DNA from: Rouxiella chamberiensis
GTDB taxonomy: Bacteria > Pseudomonadota > Gammaproteobacteria > Enterobacterales > Enterobacteriaceae
Direction: 5' to 3'
DNA: 64,000 nt
Assembly (NCBI RefSeq): GCF_026967475.1
Contig: NZ_CP114058.1
Coordinates: forward strand, 434,001-498,000
The stretch's first letter is position 1; each line of letters opens with the position of its first letter. A program made the translations under genes and the position numbers. This document shows positions 21,330-30,897 of the stretch, piece by piece. The notes below the pieces were generated by a model. The model was not told the DNA's origin. It worked only from the letters and a program-made list of their open reading frames with translations, and searched no databases.

Positions 21330-21638
21330 ATGGCTAACCAATTCGAACCACAGCAAACCAGTCTTGACGACGATCTGAAAATGCTGAGTGAAACGCTGGA
21401 AGAGGTGCTTAAATCTTCTGGTGATAAAGCCGATGAGAAATACATCGAAATAAAGACACGAGCCGAACAGGCGCTGAGTGACGTGCAATCACGTCTGAGT
21501 TCGGCATCAGATAGCTATTACGCGAAAGCGCGTACCGTTGCCCATCAGGCAGACACTTATGTGCATGACAAACCATGGCACGGCGTTGGTGTCGGCGCTG
21601 CGGTAGGTCTGTTGATAGGTCTGCTGGTTCGCCGCTAA
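21330..21638 (+). CDS. elaB: ElaB/YqjD/YgaM family membrane-anchored protein
   Basis: This 102-residue protein (E. coli ElaB 101) has a helical, charged N-terminal two-thirds typical of DUF883 (LDDDLKMLSETLEEVLKSSGDKADEKY) and one C-terminal transmembrane helix with glycine repeats (GVGVGAAVGLLIGLLVRR). E. coli members are stationary-phase inner-membrane proteins that bind ribosomes or protect against stress. The Shine-Dalgarno AAGGAG is ideally placed. elaB belongs to the region near nuo in E. coli, so the position supports the name. Confidence 0.9.
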   Translation: MANQFEPQQTSLDDDLKMLSETLEEVLKSSGDKADEKYIEIKTRAEQALSDVQSRLSSASDSYYAKARTVAHQADTYVHDKPWHGVGVGAAVGLLIGLLVRR

Positions 21639-21677
21639 GGCAACCGCTGGCAACAGCAAGCATGACGCACGATGAAG

Positions 21678-21705
21678 GAGACAGCCCCGGCTGTCTCTTC
21701 TTTTT
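21678..21705 (+). terminator. elaB terminator
   Basis: GAGACAGC and GCTGTCTC form a perfect 8-bp stem with a 4-nt loop, followed by TTCTTTTT. Confidence 0.92.
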
Positions 21706-21855
21706 GCACCCTTCATGGTGCAGGTTGCTACAGCCGTAACCTGCGTAAATATTGTGTTACCGAAAACTAAATAGCAGGCTAACAAAGTGTGAATACCATC
21801 ACACAGAGTGATGTTAAAGACAGGTTAACTGGGTGGTAAAAAACCGGGAGTTAAC

Positions 21856-23187
21856 ATGACATCATCACTTAGCGCCGCCTCGGGCGTGAACAGACAGGGC
21901 AAGGCCATCAATATCTTCCGCGTCGCCAGCGGTAATTTCCTCGAAATGTATGACTTCATGGTGTTTGGCTATTACGCCAACGCTATCGCGCACACCTTCT
22001 TTCCCGACTCCAACCCGTTTGCCTCTTTGATGCTGACCCTGATGACCTTCGGTGCCGGTTTCCTGATGCGCCCGCTGGGTGCGATGGTATTGGGCGCCTA
22101 CATCGACCATCATGGCCGCCGGAAAGGCTTGCTGATAACACTTTGTCTAATGGCGTTTGGCACGTTGACCATCGCCTGCGTGCCGGGTTATCACAGCATT
22201 GGCGTAGCGGCTCCGGTGCTGATTTTGCTTGGTCGCCTGTTGCAGGGCTTCTCGGCGGGGGTCGAGTTGGGGGGCGTATCTGTCTATCTTTCCGAAATTG
22301 CCCCCGAAGGCCGCAAGGGATTTTACGTGAGCTGGCAATCCGCCAGTCAGCAGGTCGCGGTCGTGTTTGCGGCGCTGCTCGGCGTGCTGCTCAACCATTT
22401 GCTCGGCAACGCCATCATGAATGAATGGGGCTGGCGTATTCCGTTTGCCATCGGCTGTCTGATTGTGCCGTTCCTGTTCTGGATCCGCCGCATGATGGAA
22501 GAGACGGACGCCTTTCAGCAGCGCAAGCACCATCCATCGATGAGCGAAATTGCGAAGTCGGTCGCCACTCACTGGCAAATCGTGCTGGTCGGTATGTTGA
22601 TGGTGGTCACCACAACCGTCTCTTTTTACCTGATTACCGCCTTTACCCCGACCTTTGGTAAAAACGTGCTGCAACTCAGTCAGCAGCAGAGCTTTATCGT
22701 CACGCTGTGCGTCGGCGTCTCCAATCTGTTCTGGTTGCCCATCATGGGCGCGTTTTCCGACAAGGTAGGACGTCGTCCGCTGTTGCTGACATTCAGTGCG
22801 CTGATGCTGTTCACCTCCTATCCGGCGCTGCACTGGCTGGTGGGTGCGCCGAGCTTTGCGCGCCTGCTCGAAGTGGAATTGTGGCTCTCCTTCATGTACG
22901 CCAGCTACAATTCGGCGATGGTTGTGGCTCTGACCGAAATCATGCCGCCGGAGGTCAGGGCAACCGGCTTTTCGATGGCCTACAGTCTCGCCACCGCCAT
23001 TTTCGGCGGCTTTACCCCGGCGATTTCAAGCTACCTCATTCACGTGACGGGCAACAAGGCGATGCCGGGCGTCTGGCTGTCGATAGCCGCTGTCTGCGGG
23101 CTTTTCGCCCTCGTGGTCTTGCCGTGGATAACGCGCCAGCGCGCCTATCGGCAGAGTATGATGAAATCCCACGGAGAGTCGGCGTAA
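21856..23187 (+). CDS. MHS-family MFS tricarboxylate/proton symporter (CitA/TcuC-like)
   Basis: The 443-residue protein has the 12-helix MFS pattern with the metabolite:H+ symporter signatures: [16 protein letters not shown] near residue 26, the DHHGRRKG loop-2/3 motif, and [25 protein letters not shown] in helix 4-5. It is closely similar to CitA (citrate-proton symporter) and TcuC (tricarballylate transporter). No tcuAB catabolic or regulatory genes are nearby, so citrate or a related tricarboxylate is the best guess. A 'GGGAG' Shine-Dalgarno precedes ATG 21856. Substrate assignment is inference from family. Confidence 0.85.
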   Translation: MTSSLSAASGVNRQGKAINIFRVASGNFLEMYDFMVFGYYANAIAHTFFPDSNPFASLMLTLMTFGAGFLMRPLGAMVLGAYIDHHGRRKGLLITLCLMAFGTLTIACVPGYHSIGVAAPVLILLGRLLQGFSAGVELGGVSVYLSEIAPEGRKGFYVSWQSASQQVAVVFAALLGVLLNHLLGNAIMNEWGWRIPFAIGCLIVPFLFWIRRMMEETDAFQQRKHHPSMSEIAKSVATHWQIVLVGMLMVVTTTVSFYLITAFTPTFGKNVLQLSQQQSFIVTLCVGVSNLFWLPIMGAFSDKVGRRPLLLTFSALMLFTSYPALHWLVGAPSFARLLEVELWLSFMYASYNSAMVVALTEIMPPEVRATGFSMAYSLATAIFGGFTPAISSYLIHVTGNKAMPGVWLSIAAVCGLFALVVLPWITRQRAYRQSMMKSHGESA

Positions 23188-23195
23188 CCTCATGC

Positions 23196-23222
23196 GCCCC
23201 GTCTGGCAGACGGGGCTTTTTA
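23196..23222 (+). terminator. Terminator of the MFS symporter gene
   Basis: GCCCCGTCTG and CAGACGGGGC are perfect 10-bp arms (the tip must open to form a loop), followed by TTTTTATT. Confidence 0.92.
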
Positions 23223-23345
23223 TTGCAACCTCCAGCCACACATTCAATCAATTTTAAGTCTTTGACCTACTTACTCCTCCCGAAAATTGCTTTAGACTGC
23301 CAGTGAGGGATTCACTTATAGTTTAATGATTAATCTGGATAAAAA

Positions 23346-23891
23346 ATGAAAAAGACTTTAGTTGCATGCTCGGCTGCCGCACTGCTGATGACCACCGTTT
23401 CTGCGCACGCGATTGGCGTCAACGCGCAAATCGGCCAACACTATACCAACCTGGGCGTCGGTTTCGGTACCACGACGCCGGGCCTGGCACTGAGCGGAAA
23501 CTGGGCGCACAGCGATAACGACGGCGACGTTGCCGGTGTCGGTCTGGGCTACAACATCGCGCTCGGACCGGTCATGGCGACCGTCGGCGGAAAAGCGCTG
23601 TACACCCATCCAAAAGACGGCGACGAAGGTTACGCCATTCCGGTCGGCGGCGGTCTGCAACTGCCACTGGGCCGCTATGTGAGCCTGTACGGAGAGGGTT
23701 ATTACGCGCCGGATTCACTCTCAAGCGGCGTCAACAACTATAAAGAAGCCAACGGCGGTGTGCGCTTTACGCCAATCAGTCTGGTGACAGTCGATGTGGG
23801 TTATCGCTATCAGGCGCTGGAAGGCAAGGATGGACACCGTGACAACATTATCGCCGACGGTGCCTACATTGGCGGCGCGGTGAATTTCTAA
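23346..23891 (+). CDS. yfaZ: YfaZ family outer membrane protein
   Basis: The 181-residue protein has a signal peptide (MKKTLVACSAAALLMTTVSAHA, cleavage after AHA) and a mature part of alternating hydrophobic strands ending in the aromatic AVNF, a typical beta-barrel C-terminus. It matches enterobacterial YfaZ in size and in the GVGLGYNIALGP and RFTPISLVTVDVGYRYQALEGKDG segments. The function is unknown; a small porin-like barrel is likely. It lies 30 bp before yfaY in the same direction, as in E. coli. Confidence 0.9.
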   Translation: MKKTLVACSAAALLMTTVSAHAIGVNAQIGQHYTNLGVGFGTTTPGLALSGNWAHSDNDGDVAGVGLGYNIALGPVMATVGGKALYTHPKDGDEGYAIPVGGGLQLPLGRYVSLYGEGYYAPDSLSSGVNNYKEANGGVRFTPISLVTVDVGYRYQALEGKDGHRDNIIADGAYIGGAVNF

Positions 23892-23921
23892 GGTTTAGTC
23901 ATGTAAAGGAAGGAGAGGGTA

Positions 23922-25121
23922 ATGCTTAGGGTTGAGATGCTTAGCACGGGCGAAGAAGTGCTGCATGGCCAAATTGTCGATTCAAACGCCGCGTGGCTGG
24001 CGAAGTACCTGTTTGATCAGGGATTGCCGATGACCAGCCGTGAAACGGTTGGCGACAGCTTCGAGGAGCTGGTGTCGGTCATGCTCGAGCGCAGCCATAT
24101 CGCCGATGTGCTTATCGTCAACGGCGGCCTTGGGCCGACCAGCGACGATCTCAGTGCGCAGGCGGCGGCGAAGGCCAGCGGCGTCGAGCTTGTCGAAGAT
24201 GCAGGCTGGATCAAGACGATGGAGTCGTTTTTTGCCTCGCGCGGCAGGCCCATGGCCGATTCCAACCGCAAACAGGCCCAAATTCCCGCCAATGCGGAGA
24301 TTCTCGACAATCCGGTCGGCACGGCCTGCGGCTTTACCCTCAAACTCAACCGCTGCCAGCTGTTCTTCACGCCGGGTGTACCGTCTGAATTTAAGGTCAT
24401 GGTCGAACAGCAGATTGTGCCGCGTCTGCACCGCGCGCATCCCGCGCTTGAGGCACCGCTATGTCTGCGTCTGACCACCTTTGGTCGGGGTGAAAGTGAT
24501 CTGGCCAGCGAACTCGACGGGCAACCGTTGCCGGAAGGTGTGGCGCTGGGCTATCGCTCGTCTTCCCCAATTATCGAGCTGAAACTGACCGGTCCGCGCG
24601 CGCAGGAGACCGCAATGCGCGAAATCTGGGAGCGCGTCCGTGAGGTCGCCGGTGAAAGCACGATTTTCGAAGGCTTCGGCAGTTTACCCGCACGGCTTGC
24701 CGAACGTCTGCTGGAACAGAATCTTCGTCTGGCCATTAGCGAAAGCTTCACGGGCGGACTGCTAAACTGGCGCTTGCAGAATGCCGAGGTGCCGCTGGTG
24801 GGCGGTGATCTTCTGCCTGCCTGCGGAACGGAAGACGAAACGCTTTGCGCATTACTGGCGCGGGCCCAGCTTCTGGCCGAACGCACCGGCGCCCAGTTGG
24901 CGCTGGCCGTGGGCGCAGTTATCGAAAATCGAATCAGTCTGGCCTTGCACACGCCAGCGGGCACCAGCGGTATGACGATTGAATACACCGCCGGGCGTCA
25001 CGGGCTTGAACTGCGCCAGGAAACTCTGGCGATGGTCGCAATGGATATGCTGCGCCGCTACCTCAATGCGTGGCCGGTGGTGGCGGATTATCCGTGGATG
25101 AACGTGGTAGAAAAAGTGTAA
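23922..25121 (+). CDS. yfaY: CinA-like protein YfaY
   Basis: The protein has 399 residues (E. coli YfaY 400). The N-terminal COG1058/MoCF-like domain covers residues 1-170 (LSTGEEVLHGQIVDSNAAWLA, VNGGLGPTSDDLSAQAAA), and is followed by a linker and a PncC-like C-terminal domain (from about 265) whose SESFTGG motif is retained. Full CinA proteins combine ADP-ribose pyrophosphatase and nicotinamide mononucleotide deamidase activities; activity of the YfaY branch is not established. Shine-Dalgarno AAGGAGAGG is strong. Likely cotranscribed with yfaZ. Confidence 0.9.
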   Translation: MLRVEMLSTGEEVLHGQIVDSNAAWLAKYLFDQGLPMTSRETVGDSFEELVSVMLERSHIADVLIVNGGLGPTSDDLSAQAAAKASGVELVEDAGWIKTMESFFASRGRPMADSNRKQAQIPANAEILDNPVGTACGFTLKLNRCQLFFTPGVPSEFKVMVEQQIVPRLHRAHPALEAPLCLRLTTFGRGESDLASELDGQPLPEGVALGYRSSSPIIELKLTGPRAQETAMREIWERVREVAGESTIFEGFGSLPARLAERLLEQNLRLAISESFTGGLLNWRLQNAEVPLVGGDLLPACGTEDETLCALLARAQLLAERTGAQLALAVGAVIENRISLALHTPAGTSGMTIEYTAGRHGLELRQETLAMVAMDMLRRYLNAWPVVADYPWMNVVEKV

Positions 25122-25150
25122 AAGGCGCGTGATTGCGCCTCTCCAAAAGC

Positions 25151-25186
25151 CTGGCCTCAAGCATTTATTCAACCTCTTGAGGCCAG
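25151..25186. terminator. Long perfect hairpin between yfaY and the LysE gene
   Basis: CTGGCCTCAAG and CTTGAGGCCAG are perfect 11-bp arms with a 14-nt loop, 30 bp after yfaY and convergent to the LysE gene. There is no T tract on the plus side and only GCTTTTGG on the minus side. It probably separates the two convergent transcripts. Confidence 0.5.
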
Positions 25187-25334
25187 CAAATGCGCGTGTG
25201 ATGAACCCGCCGAGAAAAAGAACAAAAGTAGTAAACTCCCGCGCGACACTAGCTTTAACGCCGAATTTCCCCTTGGTTTCTGCCACCCGCGGCCTTTCTG
25301 TGTCTCATCACTGACGCGTGCAAAGCGGCAGTGA

Positions 25335-25949
25335 CTAGATGAACTGTTCCACCAGCAAGATTGCCGCAATCGCTATCATCAAACCGCCTGAAATACGGCT
25401 GACTCGCTGCGCCGCGCGCGGGCGTGTCTTGAGTACCGCGCTTGCGCCATATCCCACCAGCAGATACACCACGCCGCAACTGAAGACGTGGACAAGACCC
25501 AACGCGGACATTTGGAGCGGAAGCGGCCAGCTCGCATGCGTGTCGGTAAATTGCGGCAGCAGGGCGAGAAAGAGAAGAAAGACTTTCGGGTTGAGTCCAC
25601 TGATGCAAAGTCCCTTGAGCGCCCACTTTTTTCGCGAGCCGACATCTTCGCCTTCTTCGGCCCGGGGCAGAGAAGGGTGGCGCAGCATCCCTATACCAAG
25701 CCAGAGCAGGTAGCCCGCGCCGGCCAGGGTGAGCGCCGAAAGCACGCCCGGCGCACCGGCAATCAGGGTGCCGATTCCCGCAGCGACGAGAAGGGTGGCA
25801 ATCAAATGGCCGCCGAGCATGCCCGCGACGGCCGGAATCACTCTGCGACCGCGCAAACCCGCCGAGATGGCATAGGCCCAATCCGCGCCGGGGGTAATGA
25901 CAAACAGGATGGAAACGCCCCAAAATGCGGCAAACAGATTCAACGGCAT
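25335..25949 (-). CDS. LysE/RhtB family amino-acid exporter
   Basis: The 204-residue inner-membrane protein has about six hydrophobic spans and the family motifs FVITPGADWAYAISAGLRGRR (residues 15-35), GAGYLLWLGIGMLR, and GLNPKVFLLFLALLPQF near residue 117. Members export amino acids such as lysine, arginine, threonine or homoserine lactone derivatives. The divergent Lrp/AsnC-type regulator gene 184 bp away is the standard partner of such exporters. The substrate cannot be told from sequence. Confidence 0.88.
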   Translation of the reverse strand: MPLNLFAAFWGVSILFVITPGADWAYAISAGLRGRRVIPAVAGMLGGHLIATLLVAAGIGTLIAGAPGVLSALTLAGAGYLLWLGIGMLRHPSLPRAEEGEDVGSRKKWALKGLCISGLNPKVFLLFLALLPQFTDTHASWPLPLQMSALGLVHVFSCGVVYLLVGYGASAVLKTRPRAAQRVSRISGGLMIAIAAILLVEQFI

Positions 25950-26133
25950 GGGGAAACTCTCCCTTTTTTATGCGCGTGACTCCTCACTTTGACTTCAACG
26001 GATACAGACATTTTCTCTTTCACTTCCGATTCATTAACTACGATTAACGTGGATGGAAAGAATATCGTTGTGTCAGTAGAATGTGTTGTCGTTATTACGG
26101 GTAAAAGCGCTAAAGAGGGGGAGATTTTTATCA

Positions 26134-26598
26134 ATGGACAGAACTGACCGCAAGATCCTTGCCGAGCTGCAAATCGACGGCCGACTTTCACTGACCGAGC
26201 TTGCCGAGCGGGTAGGGCTAAGTCTGTCGCCCTGTCAGCGACGGGTCAAGGCGTTGGAGCAGGAAGGCATCATCAGTGGATATCGCGCCCACCTTGACCC
26301 CGTCCGTCTCGGATTAAACTTTTCGGCTATCGTTTTCGTGACCCTGCGCGAGGGCGACAGGCAGGCGGTCAGCGTATTTGAAGAGGCAGTGAAGGGGATC
26401 CCACAGATAATTCAGGCGCAACGGCTGTTTGGTAATCCGGATTATCTCCTGAATATCATCACGCGGGATTTACCCGCCTTTCAACGGCTGTACGATGAAC
26501 AGCTCTCGGGCCTCGCGGGTGTGCAGCGCCTTACCTCAACGCTGGTCATGAAAACCGTGGTTCAGGATTCGCCGCTGCCCCTCGACGCATCGAATTAA
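26134..26598 (+). CDS. Lrp/AsnC family transcriptional regulator
   Basis: Started at ATG 26134 the protein has 154 residues and begins MDRTDRKILAELQIDGRLS, the usual start of this family; an upstream extension to 26083 is rejected. Residues 4-60 form the winged HTH (LTELAERVGLSLSPCQRRVKALEQEGII), and residues 68-150 the RAM/AsnC effector domain (INIITRDLPAFQRLYDEQLSGLAGVQRLTSTLVMK). It most likely senses an amino acid and activates the divergent LysE-type exporter. Confidence 0.9.
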   Translation: MDRTDRKILAELQIDGRLSLTELAERVGLSLSPCQRRVKALEQEGIISGYRAHLDPVRLGLNFSAIVFVTLREGDRQAVSVFEEAVKGIPQIIQAQRLFGNPDYLLNIITRDLPAFQRLYDEQLSGLAGVQRLTSTLVMKTVVQDSPLPLDASN

Positions 26599-26635
26599 CT
26601 TGATGACCTCCTCCTCAAAGCCTTGAAGGGGAGGA

Positions 26636-26896
26636 TCAGAGCGCCAGTTCGATATCGTCCACCGGCAGGCAACAACACGGGAGGATATCGCCCTCGTTGA
26701 TAAACGCCAGCGGCTTTTGACTGTAGGTCACGTTGCCCTTGACCAATCGCATGCGGCACGATCCGCAGTAGCCTTCACGGCATTGGTATTCGACCACCAG
26801 CTGGTGTTGTTCGAAAACCTGCAGAAGATTGGCTGGCTCGCCTTTGCAGACGAGCGTTTTGCCGTGATCGTGCAGCGTGATGGTTGAGCTACCCAT
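26636..26896 (-). CDS. yfaE: 2Fe-2S ferredoxin-like protein YfaE
   Basis: The 86-residue plant-type ferredoxin has the cysteine pattern CREGYCGSCRMRL and a distal ILPCCC. In E. coli YfaE maintains the diferric-tyrosyl radical cofactor of class Ia ribonucleotide reductase NrdB by supplying electrons. The start is one base from the nrdB stop, so it is translated from the nrd mRNA, consistent with this role. Confidence 0.95.
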   Translation of the reverse strand: MGSSTITLHDHGKTLVCKGEPANLLQVFEQHQLVVEYQCREGYCGSCRMRLVKGNVTYSQKPLAFINEGDILPCCCLPVDDIELAL

Positions 26897-26897
26897 C

Positions 26898-28028
26898 CTA
26901 GAACTCGAAATCGCTCAGGTCGTCGGCGTTCATTTCTGAATCGATCTGACCTACCAGATAAGAGCTGACTTCAACTTCCTGTGGCGCAACCTGAACGTTA
27001 TCAGAGACTAACCAGGCGTTGATCCACGGGATCGGGTTGGTGCGGGTCTTGAACGGTGCGGTTAACCCGACGGCCTGCATACGGATGTTGGTAATGTATT
27101 CAATGTACTGGCAAAGAATGTCTTTGTTCAGACCAATCATGGAACCGTCGCGGAACAGGTATTCTGCCCAGTCTTTTTCCTGCTCGGCGGCCAGCACGAA
27201 CAGGTCATAACACTCTTTCTCGCACTCTTTGGCTATCTCGGCCATTTCCGGATCATCGGCACCGCTGCGCAGCAGGTTCAGTGCATGTTGCGTACCGGTC
27301 AGGTGCAGCGCTTCGTCGCGGGCGATCATCTTGATGATTTTGGCATTGCCTTCCATCAGCTCGCGCTCGGCAAAGGCAAACGAACAGGCGAAGCTGACGT
27401 AGAAACGTACCGCTTCCAGCGCGTTGACGCTCATCAGGCAGATGTAGAGTTTCTTTTTCAGCTCGTGCAGATTCACGACCACGGTGTTGCCGTTGACCAG
27501 ATGCGTGCCTTCGCCCAGCAGGTGATAGTAGCTGGTCATTTCAATCAGTGAATCGTAGTAGCCTGAGATGTCTTTCGCGCGCTTCAGGATCTCTTCGTTG
27601 GTCACGATGTCGTCGAACACCAGACCCGGATCGTTGACGATATTACGGATAATATGCGTGTACGAGCGCGAGTGAATGGTTTCCGAAAACGCCCAGGTTT
27701 CGACCCAGGTTTCCAGCTCGGGAATCGAGATAAGAGGCAGCAGCGCGACGTTCGGGCTACGACCCTGAATCGAATCCAGCAAAGTCTGGTATTTCAGATT
27801 GCTGAGGAAGATGTGTTTTTCGTGCTCGGGCAGACTCTGGAAATCGATACGGTCGCGCGCAACGTCAATCTCTTCCGGACGCCAGAAGAAAGACAGCTGC
27901 TTTTCAATCAGCTTTTCAAAGATTTCGTATTTCTGCTGGTCGAAGCGCGCCACGTTGACGGATTGGCCGAAGAACATCGGCTCCAGCAGCTGATCGTTTT
28001 TATTTTGAGAAAAAGTGGTATAAGCCAT
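26898..28028 (-). CDS. nrdB: Class Ia ribonucleoside-diphosphate reductase, beta subunit
   Basis: The protein has 376 residues, as in E. coli. The radical tyrosine is Y123 including the initiator Met (Y122 by E. coli mature numbering) in [11 protein letters not shown], and di-iron ligands are visible (E in [17 protein letters not shown] region, [25 protein letters not shown]). The C-terminal tail ([10 protein letters not shown]) is the part that docks onto NrdA. It provides the tyrosyl radical for deoxyribonucleotide synthesis. It lies 91 bp downstream of nrdA. Confidence 0.98.
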   Translation of the reverse strand: MAYTTFSQNKNDQLLEPMFFGQSVNVARFDQQKYEIFEKLIEKQLSFFWRPEEIDVARDRIDFQSLPEHEKHIFLSNLKYQTLLDSIQGRSPNVALLPLISIPELETWVETWAFSETIHSRSYTHIIRNIVNDPGLVFDDIVTNEEILKRAKDISGYYDSLIEMTSYYHLLGEGTHLVNGNTVVVNLHELKKKLYICLMSVNALEAVRFYVSFACSFAFAERELMEGNAKIIKMIARDEALHLTGTQHALNLLRSGADDPEMAEIAKECEKECYDLFVLAAEQEKDWAEYLFRDGSMIGLNKDILCQYIEYITNIRMQAVGLTAPFKTRTNPIPWINAWLVSDNVQVAPQEVEVSSYLVGQIDSEMNADDLSDFEF

Positions 28029-28119
28029 GATAACCCTCGAGACCCCTATCCAAAGAAGCGCGTCGTGGCCACGTTATCCGTGGGGCTACGACGCGAATGC
28101 AGGATAGAAGTAAAATTAA

Positions 28120-30399
28120 TTAAATTTTGCAGGCGCCGCTTTCGCAGTCGTCAACTTCTGCCTTCATGTCTTCCTGAACATCGTCCGCGCCGTCGCGGGT
28201 GTTCTGGTAGTACAGTGTTTTCACGCCGAATTTGTAGGCGGTTAGCAGGTCTTTCAGCAGCTGTTTCATCGGCACTTTGCTGTTGGCAAAGCGGGATGGA
28301 TCATAGTTGGTGTTAGACGAAATCGCCTGGTCGACGAACTTCTGCATCAACCCGACCAGATGCAGGTAGCCATCGTTGTTCGGCATGTCCCACAGCAGTT
28401 CGTACTGGTCTTTCAGGCGCTCGTACTCTGGAACCACCTGACGCAGGATGCCGTCTTTGGATGCCTTGATGCTCACGTGACCGCGCGGCGGTTCGATACC
28501 GTTGGTGGCGTTCGAAATCTGCGAAGAGGTTTCGGACGGCATCAGCGCAGAGAGCGTGGAGTTACGCAGACCGTGTTCCTGAATGCTGGCGCGCAGCGCT
28601 TCCCAATCATAATGCAGCGGCTCGTCGCACAGGGTATCGAGATCCTTTTTATAGGTGTCGATCGGCAGCACGCCCTGCGAGTAAGTGGTTTCCTTGAACC
28701 ACGGGCAGGCACCTTGCTCGATAGCCAGCTCGTTGGAGGCTTTCAACAGGTAATACTGGATAGCTTCGAACGCGCGGTGAGTCAGGTTGTTGGCGCTGCC
28801 GTCGCTGTAACGCACGCCGTTCTTCGCCAGATAATAAGCATAGTTGATGACGCCGATACCAAGAGTACGACGACCCATTGCGCCACGTTTGGCGGCCAGA
28901 ATCGGGTAGTCCTGATAGTCGAGCAGGGCATCGAGAGCACGTACAGCCAGCGTCGCCAGCTCTTCGAGATCGTCGAGGCTGTCGATGGCGCCAAGGTTGA
29001 AGGCAGACAGCGTACACAGCGCGATCTCGCCTTCTTCGTCGTTGACGTCGTTCAACGGTTTGGTCGGCAACGCGATTTCCAGACACAGGTTGGACTGGCG
29101 AACCGGCGCGATGGCTGGATCAAACGGGCTGTGGGTGTTGCAGTGGTCCACGTGCTGAATGTAGATACGGCCGGTCGAGGCGCGTTCCTGCATCATCAGG
29201 GAGAACAGTTCAACCGCTTTCACTTTCTGCTTGCGGATGCTGTCGTCCTGCTCGTATTGGGTGTACAGGCGCTCGAACTCGTCCTGATCGGCAAAGAAGG
29301 CATCGTACAGGCCAGGCACGTCGGACGGGCTGAACAGCGTGATGTCGCCGCCCTTGACCAGACGCTGATACATCAGCTTGTTGATCTGCACGCCGTAGTC
29401 CATGTGACGAACGCGGTTGCCTTCAACGCCACGGTTGTTTTTCAGCACCAGCAGGCTTTCGACTTCCAGGTGCCACATTGGGTAGAACAAGGTCGCGGCA
29501 CCGCCACGCACGCCGCCCTGAGAACAGGATTTCACGGCAGTCTGGAAGTGCTTGTAGAACGGAATACAGCCGGTGTGGAACGCTTCGCCGCTGCGAATCG
29601 GGCTACCCAGCGCACGAATACGGCCTGCGTTGATACCGATACCGGCACGCTGTGACACGTATTTCACGATGGCGCTGGAAGTCGCGTTGATGGAATCCAG
29701 GCTGTCGCCGCACTCGATAAGTACGCAGGAGCTGAACTGGCGAGTCGGGGTACGCACGCCGGACATGATGGGCGTAGGCAGCGAGATTTTGAAGGTCGAG
29801 ACGGCATCGTAGAAGCGCTTGATGTAATCAAGACGGGTTTCGCGCGGGTAGCCGGAGAACAGGCAGGCCGCCACCAGAATGTACAGGAACTGGGCGCTCT
29901 CGTAGATTTGGCCGCTGACGCGGTTCTGCACCAGATATTTGCCTTCGAGCTGCTTGACCGCGGCGTAGGAGAAGTTCATGTCACGCCAGTGATCGATATA
30001 GCTGTTCATCTGCTCGAACTCGTCGAGCGAGTAGTCTTCCAGCAGATGCTTGTCGTATTTGCCCATCTCGACCATTTTGGTGACCTGGTCGATAAGTGCC
30101 GGTGGCTCGAACTGGCCGTAGGCTTTCTTGCGCAGGTGGAAAATCGCCAGACGCGCGGCCAGATACTGGTAGTCCGGTGCGTCTTTGGAGATAAGGTCGG
30201 CGGCTGCCTTGATGATGGTTTCGTGAATATCGGCGGTTTTAATCCCGTCATAAAACTGAATGTGCGAGCGCAGCTCTACCTGAGAAACCGAGACGTTTTG
30301 AAGGCCTTCCGCTGCCCAATCGATGACGCGGTGAATTTTATCAAGATCGATGCGTTCCTTGCGGCCATCACGTTTAGTAACAAGTAGACTCTGATTCAT
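28120..30399 (-). CDS. nrdA: Class Ia ribonucleoside-diphosphate reductase, alpha subunit
   Basis: The 759-residue protein (E. coli 761) has the N-terminal ATP-cone (residues 5-95, LLVTKRDGRKERIDLDKIHRV) for allosteric activity control, a ten-stranded barrel with the active-site residues in SNLCLEIALPT, and the mobile C-terminal CESGACKI thiol pair that re-reduces the active site. It reduces ribonucleoside diphosphates. Operon nrdA-nrdB-yfaE; the upstream region has NrdR- and DnaA-type sites. Confidence 0.98.
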   Translation of the reverse strand: MNQSLLVTKRDGRKERIDLDKIHRVIDWAAEGLQNVSVSQVELRSHIQFYDGIKTADIHETIIKAAADLISKDAPDYQYLAARLAIFHLRKKAYGQFEPPALIDQVTKMVEMGKYDKHLLEDYSLDEFEQMNSYIDHWRDMNFSYAAVKQLEGKYLVQNRVSGQIYESAQFLYILVAACLFSGYPRETRLDYIKRFYDAVSTFKISLPTPIMSGVRTPTRQFSSCVLIECGDSLDSINATSSAIVKYVSQRAGIGINAGRIRALGSPIRSGEAFHTGCIPFYKHFQTAVKSCSQGGVRGGAATLFYPMWHLEVESLLVLKNNRGVEGNRVRHMDYGVQINKLMYQRLVKGGDITLFSPSDVPGLYDAFFADQDEFERLYTQYEQDDSIRKQKVKAVELFSLMMQERASTGRIYIQHVDHCNTHSPFDPAIAPVRQSNLCLEIALPTKPLNDVNDEEGEIALCTLSAFNLGAIDSLDDLEELATLAVRALDALLDYQDYPILAAKRGAMGRRTLGIGVINYAYYLAKNGVRYSDGSANNLTHRAFEAIQYYLLKASNELAIEQGACPWFKETTYSQGVLPIDTYKKDLDTLCDEPLHYDWEALRASIQEHGLRNSTLSALMPSETSSQISNATNGIEPPRGHVSIKASKDGILRQVVPEYERLKDQYELLWDMPNNDGYLHLVGLMQKFVDQAISSNTNYDPSRFANSKVPMKQLLKDLLTAYKFGVKTLYYQNTRDGADDVQEDMKAEVDDCESGACKI

Positions 30400-30505
30400 T
30401 CGGGATTATACCTTAAAGGGTTTATTTCAAATGAACACATCGCACGTCAGCGCATCATCAGGCTGCGAAGCGCCGACAATGTCTAGTGCGATGGTCAGGA
30501 TATAA

Positions 30506-30551
30506 ACACAATATGTTGTGGGTGTATTATTTTCTGAGGACAAGATAGTGT
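30506..30551. promoter_or_regulatory. Candidate NrdR boxes upstream of nrdA
   Basis: ACACAATATGTTGTGG (30506-30521) is a near-palindromic match to the NrdR-box consensus ACACTATATATAGTGT. A second site ending ATAGTGT (30536-30551) matches only in its right half. The two lie 30 bp apart, close to the three-helical-turn spacing of paired NrdR boxes. They sit 107-152 bp before the nrdA start. NrdR represses nrd operons when dATP is high. Confidence 0.65.
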
Positions 30552-30590
30552 TCAGACCACACTTTTGCAAGGGACGAAACGGGCCGTTTT

Positions 30591-30599
30591 TGTGGATAA
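30591..30599 (-). promoter_or_regulatory. Consensus DnaA box upstream of nrdA
   Basis: TGTGGATAA is the exact complement of the DnaA consensus TTATCCACA. A second site, TTATCCACC (30817-30825), matches 8 of 9. DnaA binding upstream of nrdA is established in E. coli, where it ties nrd expression to replication. Confidence 0.65.
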
Positions 30600-30897
30600 G
30601 TTGGGGAGAAATTTTGCGGGTGTCGCCGCAGCGCCCATTGCTGCTGGGTTAGTGGAACTGTCAATATCTACGATACGATTTTCTTATATTTTTCGAAAAC
30701 GCGATCGACTGCCGATTTATTAAACGTTAGAAAAAAACGCTATATTGATGCCCGAAACTATTCTAAAAAATCATGTTCCTGCGTCCGGGCGTGCCAATGC
30801 CCTAAAAACTAAGCTTTTATCCACCCGTCCCAACGAAAAATCGCGCGCAAGGCAGCAATTACGCCCTTTAGACGGGTGATAAGGGCTTGACTAGGTC

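Larger units (their letters stand above)
30400..30897. other. ubiG-nrdA intergenic region
   Basis: About 500 bp without a gene. Apart from the NrdR-like and DnaA-like sites it holds a long-range inverted repeat: TTATCCACCCGTC (30817-30829) faces GACGGGTGATAA (about 30874-30885). The palindrome CTAGGTCCTAG (about 30891-30901) overlaps the ubiG stop codon. Confidence 0.5.
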
